From NCBI RefSeq assembly GCF_000682715.1, contig NZ_AWFH01000062.1, positions 109,701 through 173,700 on the forward strand: a stretch of DNA of 64,000 nt, written 5' to 3'. The position numbers were made by a program, and so were the translations under genes. Origin of the DNA: Hyphomonas atlantica corrig. GTDB taxonomy: Bacteria; Pseudomonadota; Alphaproteobacteria; Caulobacterales; Hyphomonadaceae. Positions 9,615 through 19,413 of the stretch are shown in pieces (position 1 is the stretch's first letter; the number at the start of each line of letters is the position of its first letter). The notes beneath the pieces are model-generated. The model searched no databases, was not told the origin of the DNA, and saw only the letters and a list, made by a program, of their open reading frames with translations.

Positions 9615-10603
9615 TACGCGGCCTCCAGTTCGAACGTTTTGCGATACACGCGCCTGAGCGCAGATTGCAGGTCGCCAGCATGATTGATCTGGCACAGCTG
9701 AGATCGCAATTTCCGGCGGACATCGTCCGTTAACGGCAGATTCACACTCTCGATAGCCGCGGACACGTGCTTGCGCACTGTGCGCACTCCCAGAAAGTCT
9801 CCGTAGAGGTCGACGCTGTCTGATATTTGTTCGAGCAAACTATCAAGTTGCTCTTCCAATGCAGGCTCTTCAAACGTCTCTCCGTCAAGGTGAGCCGCAA
9901 TCCGGCCGAGCAGCCAGGGTTGGCCCATAGCCGCCCGCCCGACCATCACTCCGTGCGCCCCAGATTCCGTCACAGCTTTCCTGGCATCATCACAGGAAGA
10001 AATATCGCCATTGACGATGACCGGTAGCGACACCGCCTCGACAGTGTCAGAAACGCGCTTCCAATCCGCAGTGCCTTTATAGAACTGGCATCGAGTCCGC
10101 CCGTGCACCGTCAACATACGGACGCCCATATGCTCGGCTGATTGAGCAATGTCTGGCGCATTGAGCGAGTCATGGTCCCAACCAAGCCTCATCTTCAGGG
10201 TCACAGGCAGGTCGCCCGCGCCATCGATAGCCGCCTGTATGATTTCTAGTGCCAGAGGCACGTCACGCATCAAGGCTGAGCCAGACTGCGCGCCTGTCAC
10301 CTGCCGCGAGGGGCATCCCATATTAATATCAATCACATCGACGCCCGCTTCACGAAGCAACCGCGCCCCTGTTTGCATCGCTTCAGGGCGACTGGCAGCC
10401 AGTTGGACAATCCACTGGCCATCGCCATCGTGGCGACATGTGCGCCGCACAACATCCGGACGAGCAATCGCCAGCATATCGCCTGCCACCATTTCGGACA
10501 CCACAGCCGGCGCGCCAAACCTGACGGCCTGTCGACGCATTGGCGCATCTGTTGCTCCTGACATTGGAGCCAACCAGACTTTAGGTGCCTGAAAATTGGT
10601 CAT
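9614..10603 (-). CDS. dusB: tRNA-dihydrouridine synthase (DusB/NifR3)
   Basis: 329-residue FMN-dependent TIM-barrel enzyme that reduces uridines in tRNA D-loops. The barrel starts VWLAPMSGATDAPMRR. The active-site cysteine lies in DINMGCPSRQVTG, and the FMN phosphate is bound by VNGDI and GVMVGRAAMG. The frame is open far upstream, but ATG at 10603 (MTNFQAPKVWLAP) fits the family. It leads the ntrBC operon, a conserved pairing (nifR3-ntrB-ntrC) in alphaproteobacteria, and is divergent from ispDF across 118 bases. Confidence 0.94.
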   Translation of the reverse strand: MTNFQAPKVWLAPMSGATDAPMRRQAVRFGAPAVVSEMVAGDMLAIARPDVVRRTCRHDGDGQWIVQLAASRPEAMQTGARLLREAGVDVIDINMGCPSRQVTGAQSGSALMRDVPLALEIIQAAIDGAGDLPVTLKMRLGWDHDSLNAPDIAQSAEHMGVRMLTVHGRTRCQFYKGTADWKRVSDTVEAVSLPVIVNGDISSCDDARKAVTESGAHGVMVGRAAMGQPWLLGRIAAHLDGETFEEPALEEQLDSLLEQISDSVDLYGDFLGVRTVRKHVSAAIESVNLPLTDDVRRKLRSQLCQINHAGDLQSALRRVYRKTFELEAA

Positions 10604-10721
10604 TTGACTATCTTTCCGTTTTTTCATGACTTCGCAAGTGCACAATATGCAAGCAGCTGCAACCGGCGCTGATAGAAATCGCCAGTAGCCAACCCTGGCG
10701 CCCTCGCATATTAACCCGCCC

Positions 10722-11864
10722 ATGAATAGAACCGTCGCCATTATCGTCGCCGCCGGCAAAGGCTCTCGGGCAGAAAGTGAGCGCGCCAAGCAATGGTGTG
10801 ACCTCAATGGCCGTCGCGTCATCGAATGGTCAATCCGTGCTTTTCAGTCCCATCCCGCCGTCGATGACGTAATCATCGTGACCGGGCCTGACGTACCAGA
10901 CGGCTTTCATTCAGATGGGTGCCTACTTGCGACAGGTGGCGACACGCGCACACAATCGGTTCGCAACGGCCTGCAGGCGATCAAGGACCCTGCGGAAAAT
11001 ACGGCTGTGTTGATCCATGACGCCGCTCGGCCAGGCCTGACTCACGCGATTATCGATAACCTGTTGGAGGCTCTATCCACACACGATGCAGCGGCGCCCG
11101 CTTTGCCAGTACAGGATGCTCTGAAACGGGCGTCAGACACGAACTTGGTATCTGTATCGAGAGACGATCTCTATCGGGTTCAGACACCTCAAGCATTCCG
11201 TTTCGGCGCAATTGTTCACGCCTTAAGTGAAGCCGCGGACGATCTCGTCGATGACCTGGCCGCTGTAGAGCGCCAAGGCGTCGCGGTGAAACTGGTCAAA
11301 GGCTCCGATCGACTGCACAAAATCACCTATCCGGAGGATTTCGACATGGTTTCAAGAATGATGACGCCACGCCTCGCCTTTCCTCGCATCGGAAAAGGTT
11401 TTGACGTCCACGCGTTCGAACCGGGTGACCATGTCATTCTTTGCGGAGTGAAAATTCCCCACACCGCCAAGCTTAAGGGGCATTCAGACGCAGACGCTGC
11501 ATGGCATGCTTTGACGGACGCTATTTTGGGGGCGGCTGCGTTAGGTGACATTGGAGATCATTTCCCCCCGAATGAAGACCGGTGGAAGGATGCAGACAGC
11601 GGGCTGTTCCTGAAAGAAGCGCAAAATCTGGCTTTAAAGCGCGGCTTTGCCATAGGAAATTGCGACGTAACGATCATCTGTGAAGCTCCAAAAGTAAAAC
11701 CTCACCGGGAGACAATGCGCAAACGAACAGCGGAATTGCTCGACCTTTCGCTCGATGCTGTCAGCGTGAAAGCCACAACGACAGAAGCACTTGGCTTCAC
11801 GGGAAGACGCGAAGGGATCGCTGCGGAAGCAGTCGTCACACTCGTCCCGACGTCAGGTGACTGA
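10722..11864 (+). CDS. ispDF: Bifunctional IspD/IspF isoprenoid (MEP pathway) enzyme
   Basis: 380-residue fusion catalysing two MEP pathway steps: CTP coupling to methylerythritol phosphate (IspD, about residues 1-220) and cyclisation to MEcPP (IspF, about 224-380). IspD is marked by [17 protein letters not shown] and VLIHDAARP. IspF is marked by [26 protein letters not shown] with metal-binding His and Asp, and the closing [18 protein letters not shown]. The fusion is typical of alphaproteobacteria. It is divergent from dusB and is followed after 51 bases by pncC. Confidence 0.96.
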   Translation: MNRTVAIIVAAGKGSRAESERAKQWCDLNGRRVIEWSIRAFQSHPAVDDVIIVTGPDVPDGFHSDGCLLATGGDTRTQSVRNGLQAIKDPAENTAVLIHDAARPGLTHAIIDNLLEALSTHDAAAPALPVQDALKRASDTNLVSVSRDDLYRVQTPQAFRFGAIVHALSEAADDLVDDLAAVERQGVAVKLVKGSDRLHKITYPEDFDMVSRMMTPRLAFPRIGKGFDVHAFEPGDHVILCGVKIPHTAKLKGHSDADAAWHALTDAILGAAALGDIGDHFPPNEDRWKDADSGLFLKEAQNLALKRGFAIGNCDVTIICEAPKVKPHRETMRKRTAELLDLSLDAVSVKATTTEALGFTGRREGIAAEAVVTLVPTSGD

Positions 11865-11915
11865 ATTCGTAATCTTCGCTTCACGCCGCAGCGAACACCC
11901 CTTATCTTGCAGTCT

Positions 11916-12407
11916 ATGTTTCCAGATCGACTTCGCAATCTCGCCATGCTTGTGCTCGATGACGCCGCACAATCACGCCTCAGAATCTGCACGGCTGAAA
12001 GCTGCACTGGTGGCCTGCTGGCAGGCTTGCTGACAGACATCCCCGGCAGTTCGACCGTTTTTGAACGCGGCTTTGTGACCTACTCAAACCGCGCCAAGGA
12101 AGAAATGCTGGGCATTGCTGGCGATGTTTTGGCGGATTACGGGGCCGTATCAGAGCCGGTTGCCCGAATGATGGCGGAAGGCGCCTTGGAAGCCAGTCGC
12201 GCAAACATTGCCGTTGCCATAACCGGCGTCGCCGGCCCCGGCGGCGGCACTCGCATGAAGCCCGTCGGCACCGTCCATGTGGCCTGTGCTCGCGAAAACC
12301 GTGCCGTCATACATGAAATGCTGCAAACCGGCGATATTGGTCGCGAGCAGATACGCCTCGCCGCGATGGAATGTGCTTTGCGGCAAATACAGATGCAAAT
12401 CGCTTAG
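11916..12407 (+). CDS. pncC: CinA C-terminal domain protein (nicotinamide-nucleotide amidase)
   Basis: 163-residue stand-alone CinA-C domain. Members hydrolyse NMN to nicotinate mononucleotide in pyridine nucleotide salvage. Signatures are [22 protein letters not shown] near the N-terminus, [15 protein letters not shown], and [17 protein letters not shown] at 11916 is used; a TTG three codons earlier is in frame. The stop overlaps the stop of the convergent gene at 12404. The placement after ispDF is common in the group. Confidence 0.88.
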   Translation: MFPDRLRNLAMLVLDDAAQSRLRICTAESCTGGLLAGLLTDIPGSSTVFERGFVTYSNRAKEEMLGIAGDVLADYGAVSEPVARMMAEGALEASRANIAVAITGVAGPGGGTRMKPVGTVHVACARENRAVIHEMLQTGDIGREQIRLAAMECALRQIQMQIA

Positions 12408-12862
12408 GCTTTGGCCCCGTAGCGTCGCTCCGCCTCAGAAAGAAACGCTCCGAGGATCTTGTTGACTGCGAGTTCCTGATTGGCCGCGGCCAGCATGCCT
12501 ATCAACGGATTTCGGAAATCGTAGTCTATGGACAGCGAGATGTCTGACCCGTCGCTATCTGTCGCCTCAATCACCCACTCCGCTTTCAGCTTTCGAAACG
12601 GACCTTTCACCAAGGACGCAACCACGCGCCCCAGCGCAGGATCCGCCTCGACCCGAGTGGTGAAACGCTCGACAAAACCTTTGAAGCCTACAGCTGCCTC
12701 TCCCAGGCAGGTGAAGCTCGCGTCGGGCTGTACGCGCATCTCAGACACGCGCATTGCCGTGATCCACTTTATGAAATCCGGATAAGCGGCGATGTCCGAG
12801 ACCAGTTCGAACGCCTGTTGACCGCTATACGGCACATGAATCGATTTCGAGAAATGCGGCAT
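12404..12862 (-). CDS. RatA/COQ10-like START-domain protein
   Basis: 152-residue protein with the Polyketide_cyc/COQ10 lipid-binding fold. It starts [31 protein letters not shown], and the C-terminal helix is [22 protein letters not shown]. Relatives bind ubiquinone or its precursors and aid respiration; a ribosome-binding toxin role has been claimed for E. coli RatA. Which applies here cannot be told from sequence. It ends just downstream of lipA on the same strand (3-base gap), the usual lipA-COQ10 order in alphaproteobacteria. Confidence 0.85.
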   Translation of the reverse strand: MPHFSKSIHVPYSGQQAFELVSDIAAYPDFIKWITAMRVSEMRVQPDASFTCLGEAAVGFKGFVERFTTRVEADPALGRVVASLVKGPFRKLKAEWVIEATDSDGSDISLSIDYDFRNPLIGMLAAANQELAVNKILGAFLSEAERRYGAKA

Positions 12863-12865
12863 CGC

Positions 12866-13843
12866 CTAGACGGCTTCGGTGGCCAGTTTGGCTTCACGCG
12901 CTGCGCGCAGTCGCGCGAAGTCTTCGCCCGCATGATGAGAGGAACGGGTCAGCGGTGACGCCGAAACCATAAGGAAGCCTTTGGCGCGGGCAATTTCTTC
13001 GTACGCCTTGAACTCTTCCGGCGGGACATAGCGATCAATCGCGGCATGCTTCCGAGTGGGCTGCAGGTATTGACCAATTGTCAGGAAGTCGATGCCGGCA
13101 GAACGCATGTCATCCATGACCTGCATCACTTCTTCTTTTGTTTCGCCGAGGCCGACCATCAGGCCAGACTTGGTAAACTGTGTCGGATCACGATCCTTCA
13201 CCTTCTCCAACAGGCGCAATGAATGGAAGTAGCGCGCACCCGGGCGGATTGAGAGGTAAAGACGCGGAACTGTTTCAAGATTATGGTTGAACACATCGGG
13301 CTTCGCATCAATGACACGGTTCTCCCAGCCATCCTTGCGCAGGAAATCGGGCGTCAGTATTTCGATCGTGGTTCCGGGAGACATGGCCCGAATCGCTTCG
13401 ATCGTGTTGACGAAATGCATTGCGCCGCCATCCGTGAGGTCATCGCGGTCCACTGACGTGATAACGACATGCTGCAGTCCCATTTCAGCAACTGCTTCAG
13501 CCACTCGGCGCGGCTCATCTTCATCCACTCGCCCTGGTGTGAGCGGCTTACCGGTGGAAACATTGCAAAAGCTGCAGGCGCGCGTGCAGATTTCGCCGAG
13601 GATCATCATAGTGGCGTGCTTCTTGTCCCAACATTCGCCAATGTTCGGACAGCCCGCCTCTTCGCAAACTGTAACGAGGCCTTTTGATTTCACGATCTGG
13701 CGCGTTTCTGCGTAGCCCTGCGATGTCGGGGCTTTCACGCGAATCCAGTCTGGCTTGCGGAGCAACGGCGTATCCGGGCGCGATTGCTTCTCCGGATGCC
13801 GGTGCTTGCGCGAGTTTTCGGTCAGATTGATGAGATTTGCCAT
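12866..13843 (-). CDS. lipA: Lipoyl synthase LipA
   Basis: 325-residue radical-SAM enzyme that inserts two sulfurs into octanoyl groups on lipoyl-dependent proteins. The auxiliary cluster motif is [12 protein letters not shown] (CX4CX5C). The radical SAM motif is [13 protein letters not shown] (CX3CX2C). The C-terminal SSHHAGEDF serine region is present. The start at [14 protein letters not shown] is chosen; the open frame runs further upstream into the divergent promoter region. It is cotranscribed with the COQ10-like gene. Confidence 0.96.
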   Translation of the reverse strand: MANLINLTENSRKHRHPEKQSRPDTPLLRKPDWIRVKAPTSQGYAETRQIVKSKGLVTVCEEAGCPNIGECWDKKHATMMILGEICTRACSFCNVSTGKPLTPGRVDEDEPRRVAEAVAEMGLQHVVITSVDRDDLTDGGAMHFVNTIEAIRAMSPGTTIEILTPDFLRKDGWENRVIDAKPDVFNHNLETVPRLYLSIRPGARYFHSLRLLEKVKDRDPTQFTKSGLMVGLGETKEEVMQVMDDMRSAGIDFLTIGQYLQPTRKHAAIDRYVPPEEFKAYEEIARAKGFLMVSASPLTRSSHHAGEDFARLRAAREAKLATEAV

Positions 13844-13885
13844 GGCGGGAAAATGGACCTGACCAACTGTTTCATCAAGGGAAAT

Positions 13886-13915
13886 ACACTGCAGAGTGTT
13901 TATGCAATCTTGCAT
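13886..13915. promoter_or_regulatory. Two adjacent palindromes in the lipA/acyl-ligase divergent region
   Basis: ACACT-GCAG-AGTGT at 13886-13899 and ATGCAA-TC-TTGCAT at 13902-13915 are perfect inverted repeats 2 bases apart. They lie 43-72 bases upstream of lipA and 84-113 bases upstream of the divergent acyl-ligase gene. They look like operator half-site pairs, but I do not recognise the cognate regulator. Confidence 0.4.
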
Positions 13916-13998
13916 TACCGCTTGCGACAGTGTCGATAAATGACAGATTGTTACAAAAAACACATGGGGCAATGCCCCGGAGGGAACCTGAGGCCATC

Positions 13999-15576
13999 AT
14001 GACCGGACAGACCATCCCGGCACCTTTGCCATATCAACCATCACGCACCCGCACCGATCTTTTCAGCGCACTCTTTCGCGCAAAAAAGGAATTTGGGAGC
14101 GGAAAGGCCATTTTGATTGATGGCGACGAACGCGAACTCACCTACAAAGAGATCGTGCAAGCGGCGCTGGCGCTGGGCTCAGCCTTGCGCAAGGGCACAA
14201 AACCCGGAGAGGCCGTCGGCGTGATGCTGCCCAGCGGGGCCGGCGCGGTCATCGGCTTCTATGCAATCAGCGCGTTCAACCGAATCCCCGCAATGCTCAA
14301 CTTCACGGCAGGCTCTCGCAATCTGAAAGCCGCCATGAAGGCCGGACAGATCAGTCGCATCGTGACAGCGCACAAATTTGTTGAGCTAGGCGGCCTTGAG
14401 GATCTGATAGAAGAATTGTCCGATTCAGCAGAAATCCTGTATCTGGAGGATGTTCGGGAAAACCTGACGCTCAGCAACAAGCTGATCGCGGCTCTAGGTT
14501 CTGTGCTTCCGGGGCTGGTCCGCAAGCAATCGCGCTACAAATCTCCCGGTGTGATGCTTTTCACGTCTGGCACCGAGGGTGAGCCCAAGGGCGTCGTTCT
14601 CAGCCATGAAAACGTGATGGCCAATGTCGAACAGGTTCGCGCGCATATTGGATTGAGCCCGGATACAGATCGCCTGTTCAACCCCCTGCCAACATTCCAC
14701 TGTTTTGGTCTAACAGTGGGCGCGGTGTTGCCAATTGTCGCCGGAATTCCGGTCATGTTTCACCCATCGCCGCTTCAGCCGCGCGAAATCGTCCGCCGTA
14801 TTCGTGCCAACCAATCAACGATCCTTCTCGCGACAGACACATTCATCTCGCAATATGCGCGTATTGGTGGGGACGGCGACATGAGTTCGGTTCGACTGGC
14901 CGTTTGCGGTGCTGAACGAGTCAAAGATGAGACGCGTGCACTTGTGCGCCGGAAGTTCGAAATCGAGATCCTCGAAGGATATGGAGCAACCGAAGCGTCC
15001 CCTGTAATCGCCGCGAACCAGTGGGAGAATAATCGTCCCGGCACGGTCGGAACACTCATGGCGCGTATGGAATCGCGACTGGTACCCGTTGAAGGCATTG
15101 AAGACGGTGGCCGGCTCCACGTGAAAGGGCCGAACATCATGCTAGGGTATCTGCGCCCTTCGAACCCTGGCGTCCTGGAACGCCCCGAGGGCGGATGGCA
15201 CGATACAGGAGATATCGTGGCCATCGATGATGAAGGCATCATCAGGATCATGGGGCGGGTCAAGCGCTTCGCGAAAATCGGCGGCGAAATGGTGTCGCTG
15301 GCAGTCGTCGAGAATTGCGCCAGCGCTATCTGGCCGGATAATCTTCACGCAGCTGTCACCCTGCCCGATCCCAGAAAGGGCGAACAAGTTATTTTGTTGA
15401 GCGACACCAAGGACAGCAATCGAGAAGACATTCTGGCCTGGGCGAAGAACCATGGCGTGCCCGAACTGTCCGTTCCCAAGCGGGTATACCAAGTGGATGA
15501 AATTCCGGTGCTCGGCACAGGCAAGATCGATTACGGAGCCGTTCAGAAAAAAGCCGAGCAATTGCTCGCAGACTGA
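13999..15576 (+). CDS. AMP-dependent acyl ligase (Aas acyl-ACP synthetase-like)
   Basis: About 525-residue ANL-superfamily enzyme that activates a fatty acid as acyl-AMP and passes it to CoA or ACP. The P-loop is MLFTSGTEGEPKGVVLSHEN. A5 is GYGATEASPV, A7 includes HDTGD, and A8 is RVKRFAKIGGEMVSL. The sequence PLPTFHCFGLTVGAVLPI is typical of the synthetase half of Aas rather than of classical FadD, here without the acyltransferase half. ATG at 13999 is preferred because the upstream frame lies in the promoter region. Its stop abuts the convergent HxlR gene. Confidence 0.82.
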   Translation: MTGQTIPAPLPYQPSRTRTDLFSALFRAKKEFGSGKAILIDGDERELTYKEIVQAALALGSALRKGTKPGEAVGVMLPSGAGAVIGFYAISAFNRIPAMLNFTAGSRNLKAAMKAGQISRIVTAHKFVELGGLEDLIEELSDSAEILYLEDVRENLTLSNKLIAALGSVLPGLVRKQSRYKSPGVMLFTSGTEGEPKGVVLSHENVMANVEQVRAHIGLSPDTDRLFNPLPTFHCFGLTVGAVLPIVAGIPVMFHPSPLQPREIVRRIRANQSTILLATDTFISQYARIGGDGDMSSVRLAVCGAERVKDETRALVRRKFEIEILEGYGATEASPVIAANQWENNRPGTVGTLMARMESRLVPVEGIEDGGRLHVKGPNIMLGYLRPSNPGVLERPEGGWHDTGDIVAIDDEGIIRIMGRVKRFAKIGGEMVSLAVVENCASAIWPDNLHAAVTLPDPRKGEQVILLSDTKDSNREDILAWAKNHGVPELSVPKRVYQVDEIPVLGTGKIDYGAVQKKAEQLLAD

Positions 15577-15915
15577 TCAGGCAGACGTCGCCCGGCGCAC
15601 CGGCAAGTGTTTTTTGCCCCAATCGCGAAGTGACAACAGCGCGGGCGCCAGCTCCTTGCCCTTCTCCGTCAGGACATAATCGTAGCGTTTGGGTGTCGTG
15701 GTATAGGCAACACGCTCCAGCACGCCCGCTTCAACGAGCCGCTTGAGACGGTCGGCAAGGATGTGCCGGGTCATTCCACTCGATTCAATGAATTGTTCGA
15801 ACCGCGACATACCCAAAAAGCAATCGCGCAAAACAAGCATTGTCCAGCGGTCGCCAACAACGGAAAGCGTTCGCGCAACCGGACACCAATTATCTGATAG
15901 ATCGGACCATTTCAT
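15577..15915 (-). CDS. HxlR-family winged-helix transcriptional regulator
   Basis: About 112 residues starting MKWSDLSDNWCPVART and including GDRWTMLVLRDCFLG, SGMTRHILADRLKRLVEAGVLER and a wing with DYVLTEKGKEL. This is the HxlR/MarR-like fold, often responsive to aldehydes, quinones or redox state through the N-terminal Cys. ATG at 15915 has AGGTG about nine bases upstream. An in-frame ATG at 15942 is an alternative. It is divergent from the DsbA-family gene, so it likely controls that gene. Confidence 0.88.
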   Translation of the reverse strand: MKWSDLSDNWCPVARTLSVVGDRWTMLVLRDCFLGMSRFEQFIESSGMTRHILADRLKRLVEAGVLERVAYTTTPKRYDYVLTEKGKELAPALLSLRDWGKKHLPVRRATSA

Positions 15916-15974
15916 GCTGACACACCTATACTGATTTGCCATAGTTCCAAAACGACACTCAATACGGAGCGATC

Positions 15975-16580
15975 ATGGCAAACTCTCTTGAATTCTATTT
16001 CGACTATATCAGCCCATTTTCTTACGTCGCCAATGCTGCAGTAGCGCAACTAGCAGAACGAATTGATGTGTATGTGGAATTCAAACCCATGTTCCTCGGG
16101 GCCGTCATGCAATCCACTGGCAACCGCCCGCCAGGTATGGTGCCGGCGAAGGGGGCCTACATGATGAAGGACCTCCTGCGCTGCACCTCGCGCTACGGGT
16201 TGGACTTTAGAATGAATCCCTACTTTCCAATGGTAAACACGCGCGTCCTGCTGAGGGCGACATGTGGCCTCGCAAATAATCCAGCCGAACAAAGACGCTT
16301 CATGGATTCCGTCTTCCGCCATATGTGGGCGACCGAGACCGCCCTGAAACCAGACGACGAATCATCGGTCAAAGTCATGTGCGAAGCCGAGGGCTTTGAG
16401 TACAGTCAAGTTCTAGCCTTCGCTGAAGACCCGGCGAACCGGGAAGCAATGCAATCCAACACCGATTCAGCAATTGCACGTGGCGCATTCGGCGCCCCAA
16501 CCTTCTTTGTGGGTGATGAAATGTTCTTCGGTCACGACCGCCTGGATTATGCAGTGGAAGCGCTCAAGGCTCAGGCGTAG
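15975..16580 (+). CDS. DsbA-family 2-hydroxychromene-2-carboxylate isomerase-like protein
   Basis: 201-residue thioredoxin-fold protein of the kappa-GST/HCCA isomerase group. The start EFYFDYISPFSYVANAA carries the active-site serine (SPFSY) that replaces the DsbA cysteine pair. The end ARGAFGAPTFFVGDEMFFGHDRLDYAVEAL is diagnostic. Known members isomerise hydroxychromene carboxylates in naphthalene breakdown or act as glutathione transferases; the substrate here is unknown. RBS GGAG precedes the ATG. Its last 10 bases overlap the end of the convergent kinase gene. Confidence 0.87.
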   Translation: MANSLEFYFDYISPFSYVANAAVAQLAERIDVYVEFKPMFLGAVMQSTGNRPPGMVPAKGAYMMKDLLRCTSRYGLDFRMNPYFPMVNTRVLLRATCGLANNPAEQRRFMDSVFRHMWATETALKPDDESSVKVMCEAEGFEYSQVLAFAEDPANREAMQSNTDSAIARGAFGAPTFFVGDEMFFGHDRLDYAVEALKAQA

Positions 16581-17569
16581 ATGCCAGCCGCCTCTGCGAG
16601 CTCCTTGTACGACTTCTCAGGCCGAGGTCCGAAGTGAGAAATGACTTCCGCGGCGGCGATATGCCCGAGATGCGCACAAGTGGCCAAAGGAAGCCCTCGT
16701 GAAATGCCAAAAAGGAACCCGGCGGCGTATTGGTCTCCAGCACCGGTCGTATCAACAACGTTTGAGACAGCTTCAGCCCCCACCGTGATCGGGTCTCCCT
16801 CGCCTATGACGACAGACCCTTTCTCGCTGCGCGTGACTGCGGCGATTGCGGTGTCGGCCTGAAGTGACGCGAGCGCCTCCTCGAAATTGTCGGTCTGATA
16901 GAGGGACAGCAACTCCTCCTCATTCGCGAATACGATGTCCACATTGTTCCGCACGAGTTGGAGGAAGCTGGCACGATGTCGATCAACGCAGAACCGGTCT
17001 GACAGGGTGAGCGCAACTTTGCGACCCGCCGCCCGGGCAATCTCTGACGCAAAAACAAAAGCCTCCTTGGCTTCTTCGCGGTCAAACAGATACCCTTCAA
17101 GGTACAGAATGCCACCAGAGCGAACCGTCTCTTCGTCTACGTCATTCTTCGAGAAGAGGACCGATGCACCGAGAAAGGTGTTCATGCTGCGCGCGCCATC
17201 ATCGGTTACGAAGATGATGCTGCGCGCGGTCGCGGGTCCACTTTCGAGTGGCGTCGTGGCGAAGGGCACACCGGTGGCAGCCATTTCCCTGGTGAACTGG
17301 CTGCCGAGTTCATCCTTTGAAACCTTGCCAATGTAAGCGGCCTTTGCGCCGAAACTTGCCAAGCCCGCAATCGTGTTCGCTCCACTGCCGCCGGATGTGT
17401 AGAGCGGGTCGATCGCCGCTTCAGTCAACGCTTCTGCCCGATCCTCTTCAATGAGATTCATCGCATCCTTGTGGATACCCCACTTCTCGAGAAAGGAATC
17501 GTCAGCGCGCGACAGAACATCTACAATTGCATTTCCAAGGCCGACGACGTCGAAGCGGATTTCACTCAT
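16571..17569 (-). CDS. PfkB-family sugar/adenosine kinase
   Basis: 332-residue ribokinase-fold kinase. Signatures are the N-terminal GLGNAIVDV, the substrate-binding GGSGANTIAGLASFG, and the C-terminal anion hole/base VVDTTGAGDQYAAGFLFG. It is most like the alphaproteobacterial proteins annotated as adenosine kinase, which convert adenosine to AMP, but substrate choice cannot be proved from sequence. RBS AAGGAA lies before the ATG. It is divergent from the ATP-grasp gene. Confidence 0.88.
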   Translation of the reverse strand: MSEIRFDVVGLGNAIVDVLSRADDSFLEKWGIHKDAMNLIEEDRAEALTEAAIDPLYTSGGSGANTIAGLASFGAKAAYIGKVSKDELGSQFTREMAATGVPFATTPLESGPATARSIIFVTDDGARSMNTFLGASVLFSKNDVDEETVRSGGILYLEGYLFDREEAKEAFVFASEIARAAGRKVALTLSDRFCVDRHRASFLQLVRNNVDIVFANEEELLSLYQTDNFEEALASLQADTAIAAVTRSEKGSVVIGEGDPITVGAEAVSNVVDTTGAGDQYAAGFLFGISRGLPLATCAHLGHIAAAEVISHFGPRPEKSYKELAEAAGIYA

Positions 17570-17651
17570 TTCACAATTTCCTTGATACCAGCAGGTCGAT
17601 TGCCAGAGCTGAGTTGTGGACGCAACTGCGCTGCATGCTAAAGGCCTGCGA

Positions 17652-18527
17652 ATGAAAGTTGCTTATCTCTCCTCGCAAGTCACCCAGCCGGGTTCACCAA
17701 TCCGTCGATCAGACGCATTCGAGCATGATTACATGATGCGTGCGCTGCGGCCGGAGTTCGCTGAGCGCGGGATGCAGATCCTGGACATCTGCTGGGATAA
17801 TGAATCAGCAGACTGGTCCCGTTTTGATGCTGCGTTGATCGGAACAACCTGGGATTACTGGGATCGACCGGATGAATTCCTGAAGACGCTGGAATCTATT
17901 GAACAGCAAACCATTTTGCATAACCCCGCCAGCCTTGTGCGCTGGAACTCGCATAAATCCTATCTGAAAGAGTTGGCCGACCGCGGCGCAAACTTGATTC
18001 CCACCTTGTGGATAGATGAAATGACGGACGCGCGTTACCTGCAAGCGTTTGACACGCTTCAATCAGAAAAGCTCGTCTTCAAACGGCAAGTCGGCGCTGG
18101 TGCAGCCGGGCAGCATCTTCTGTCACGCGATGACGTCCGTCCAGATATGCCCCATGCCATGATGGTGCAGCCTTTCGTGTCCACCATTCAGACCGAAGGA
18201 GAGTATAGCTTCATTTTCGTTGAAGGGACTTTGTCTCATGCGCTGATCAAGCGCGCGAAAAAAGGCGACTACCGGATTCAATCGTCCTACGGCGGTCAGG
18301 AAGAAGCGATTACGCCCGCAGCATCGGACCTTCAGGCCGCGAGAGACGTTCTGACGACATTGGACGACGTGCCGCTCTACGCTCGTGTTGATATGATCCG
18401 GCATGAAGACGGGTCCCTGCTCCTGATGGAACTCGAACTGATCGAGCCATACCTCTATCCGGAACAAGGACCACGCCTGGGTGAGCTGATGGCCAAAGCC
18501 ATCTCAGCACGTATCAGGGCGCGCTAG
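17652..18527 (+). CDS. ATP-grasp domain protein of unknown substrate
   Basis: 291 residues with an ATP-grasp fold as in glutathione synthetase and RimK-like ligases. Markers are TTWDYWDRPDEF, NPASLVRWNSHKSYL, the glycine-rich loop QVGAGAAGQHL, and the metal-binding end LLLMELELIEPYLYPE. These enzymes join a carboxylate to an amine or thiol with ATP. The substrate here is unknown and there is no biosynthetic cluster around it. A GTG at 17616 in frame is an alternative start, but MKVAYLSS fits better. Confidence 0.8.
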   Translation: MKVAYLSSQVTQPGSPIRRSDAFEHDYMMRALRPEFAERGMQILDICWDNESADWSRFDAALIGTTWDYWDRPDEFLKTLESIEQQTILHNPASLVRWNSHKSYLKELADRGANLIPTLWIDEMTDARYLQAFDTLQSEKLVFKRQVGAGAAGQHLLSRDDVRPDMPHAMMVQPFVSTIQTEGEYSFIFVEGTLSHALIKRAKKGDYRIQSSYGGQEEAITPAASDLQAARDVLTTLDDVPLYARVDMIRHEDGSLLLMELELIEPYLYPEQGPRLGELMAKAISARIRAR

Positions 18528-18530
18528 AGC

Positions 18531-19295
18531 TTACTCGCCAAGGGTATAAACCAGCGAGAATTTCGTCGCTGTATCCGTCGCCTCGTAGGTTGGCTGAGGC
18601 GATGTATCGTGCCGCACGTCAAACGACACCCGAGCGGCCAGGTGACCATTCAAAGCTGCAGTAAGACCGATGCTGTTGTTGATCTGGGTAGACTCCTGTC
18701 CATAAACGACGTTCGTCTTGTTGCTGAGGGATACCGCCTCATTGAAGGCATAGAAGTATTCTGACTGGGCTACGGCGCCGAGCGATTCTTCAGTGCTGGC
18801 CGGAATGATGGTCACCGCGCCTGTGTTGGCATCTGTCGTGACTTGTCGCTTCACTTCGTCGATCTTGAAACCGGGACCGCCACGAACAGTCCAATTGTGG
18901 TCTTCATCGTCCAGAATGTGCCAACCGACACCGCCGCCGACAAAGGTACGGCTGTCAAAGCCGGTGAACTGGTCGACTTCGTAAGACGCGCGACCAAACG
19001 TAAACATGGTGTCGTTGAAATCATGCTCTACGTCGCCTGCCAGGAAATAGCGATTACGGCTCTCAATGCCGTCTTCCTCGCCATAATCTCCTGAAAGCTG
19101 CAGGCCGAAATTCCATGCGCCGGAAGCTCGATCAACATCGACGGCCAGTCCCGCTTCGGATGTTTCAGTGTTCCCTGTTGTCAGACCTGCGCTGAGGGCT
19201 GCTTCTCCTGACCAACCATCTTCGGCGATCGCCGGTAACGCAGACACCAGACTGACTGACGCTGCGCTCACGAGAATTTTGGCGACATGTTTCAT
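18531..19295 (-). CDS. DUF481 outer-membrane beta-barrel protein (YdiY-like)
   Basis: 254 residues with a clear signal peptide (cleavage near ALPAIAED). Amphipathic strands follow, such as WSGEAALSAGLTTGNTETSEAGL, ending in KFSLVYTLGE. This matches the DUF481 'salt-induced outer membrane protein' family, predicted 12-stranded barrels of unknown function. RBS GGAG precedes the ATG. It follows nth on the same strand after 118 bases that show no clear site. Confidence 0.85.
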   Translation of the reverse strand: MKHVAKILVSAASVSLVSALPAIAEDGWSGEAALSAGLTTGNTETSEAGLAVDVDRASGAWNFGLQLSGDYGEEDGIESRNRYFLAGDVEHDFNDTMFTFGRASYEVDQFTGFDSRTFVGGGVGWHILDDEDHNWTVRGGPGFKIDEVKRQVTTDANTGAVTIIPASTEESLGAVAQSEYFYAFNEAVSLSNKTNVVYGQESTQINNSIGLTAALNGHLAARVSFDVRHDTSPQPTYEATDTATKFSLVYTLGE

Positions 19296-19413
19296 ACGGT
19301 ACGCTCCATTTCAAAACCTGCGAGAGGCCGTGTCGGGGGGAGATGGCCGTGATTTGGTTAAATTTGGGCGAACTGGAGGCACCGGTTCAGCAGTGCATCA
19401 GGGCCACAGTGTC

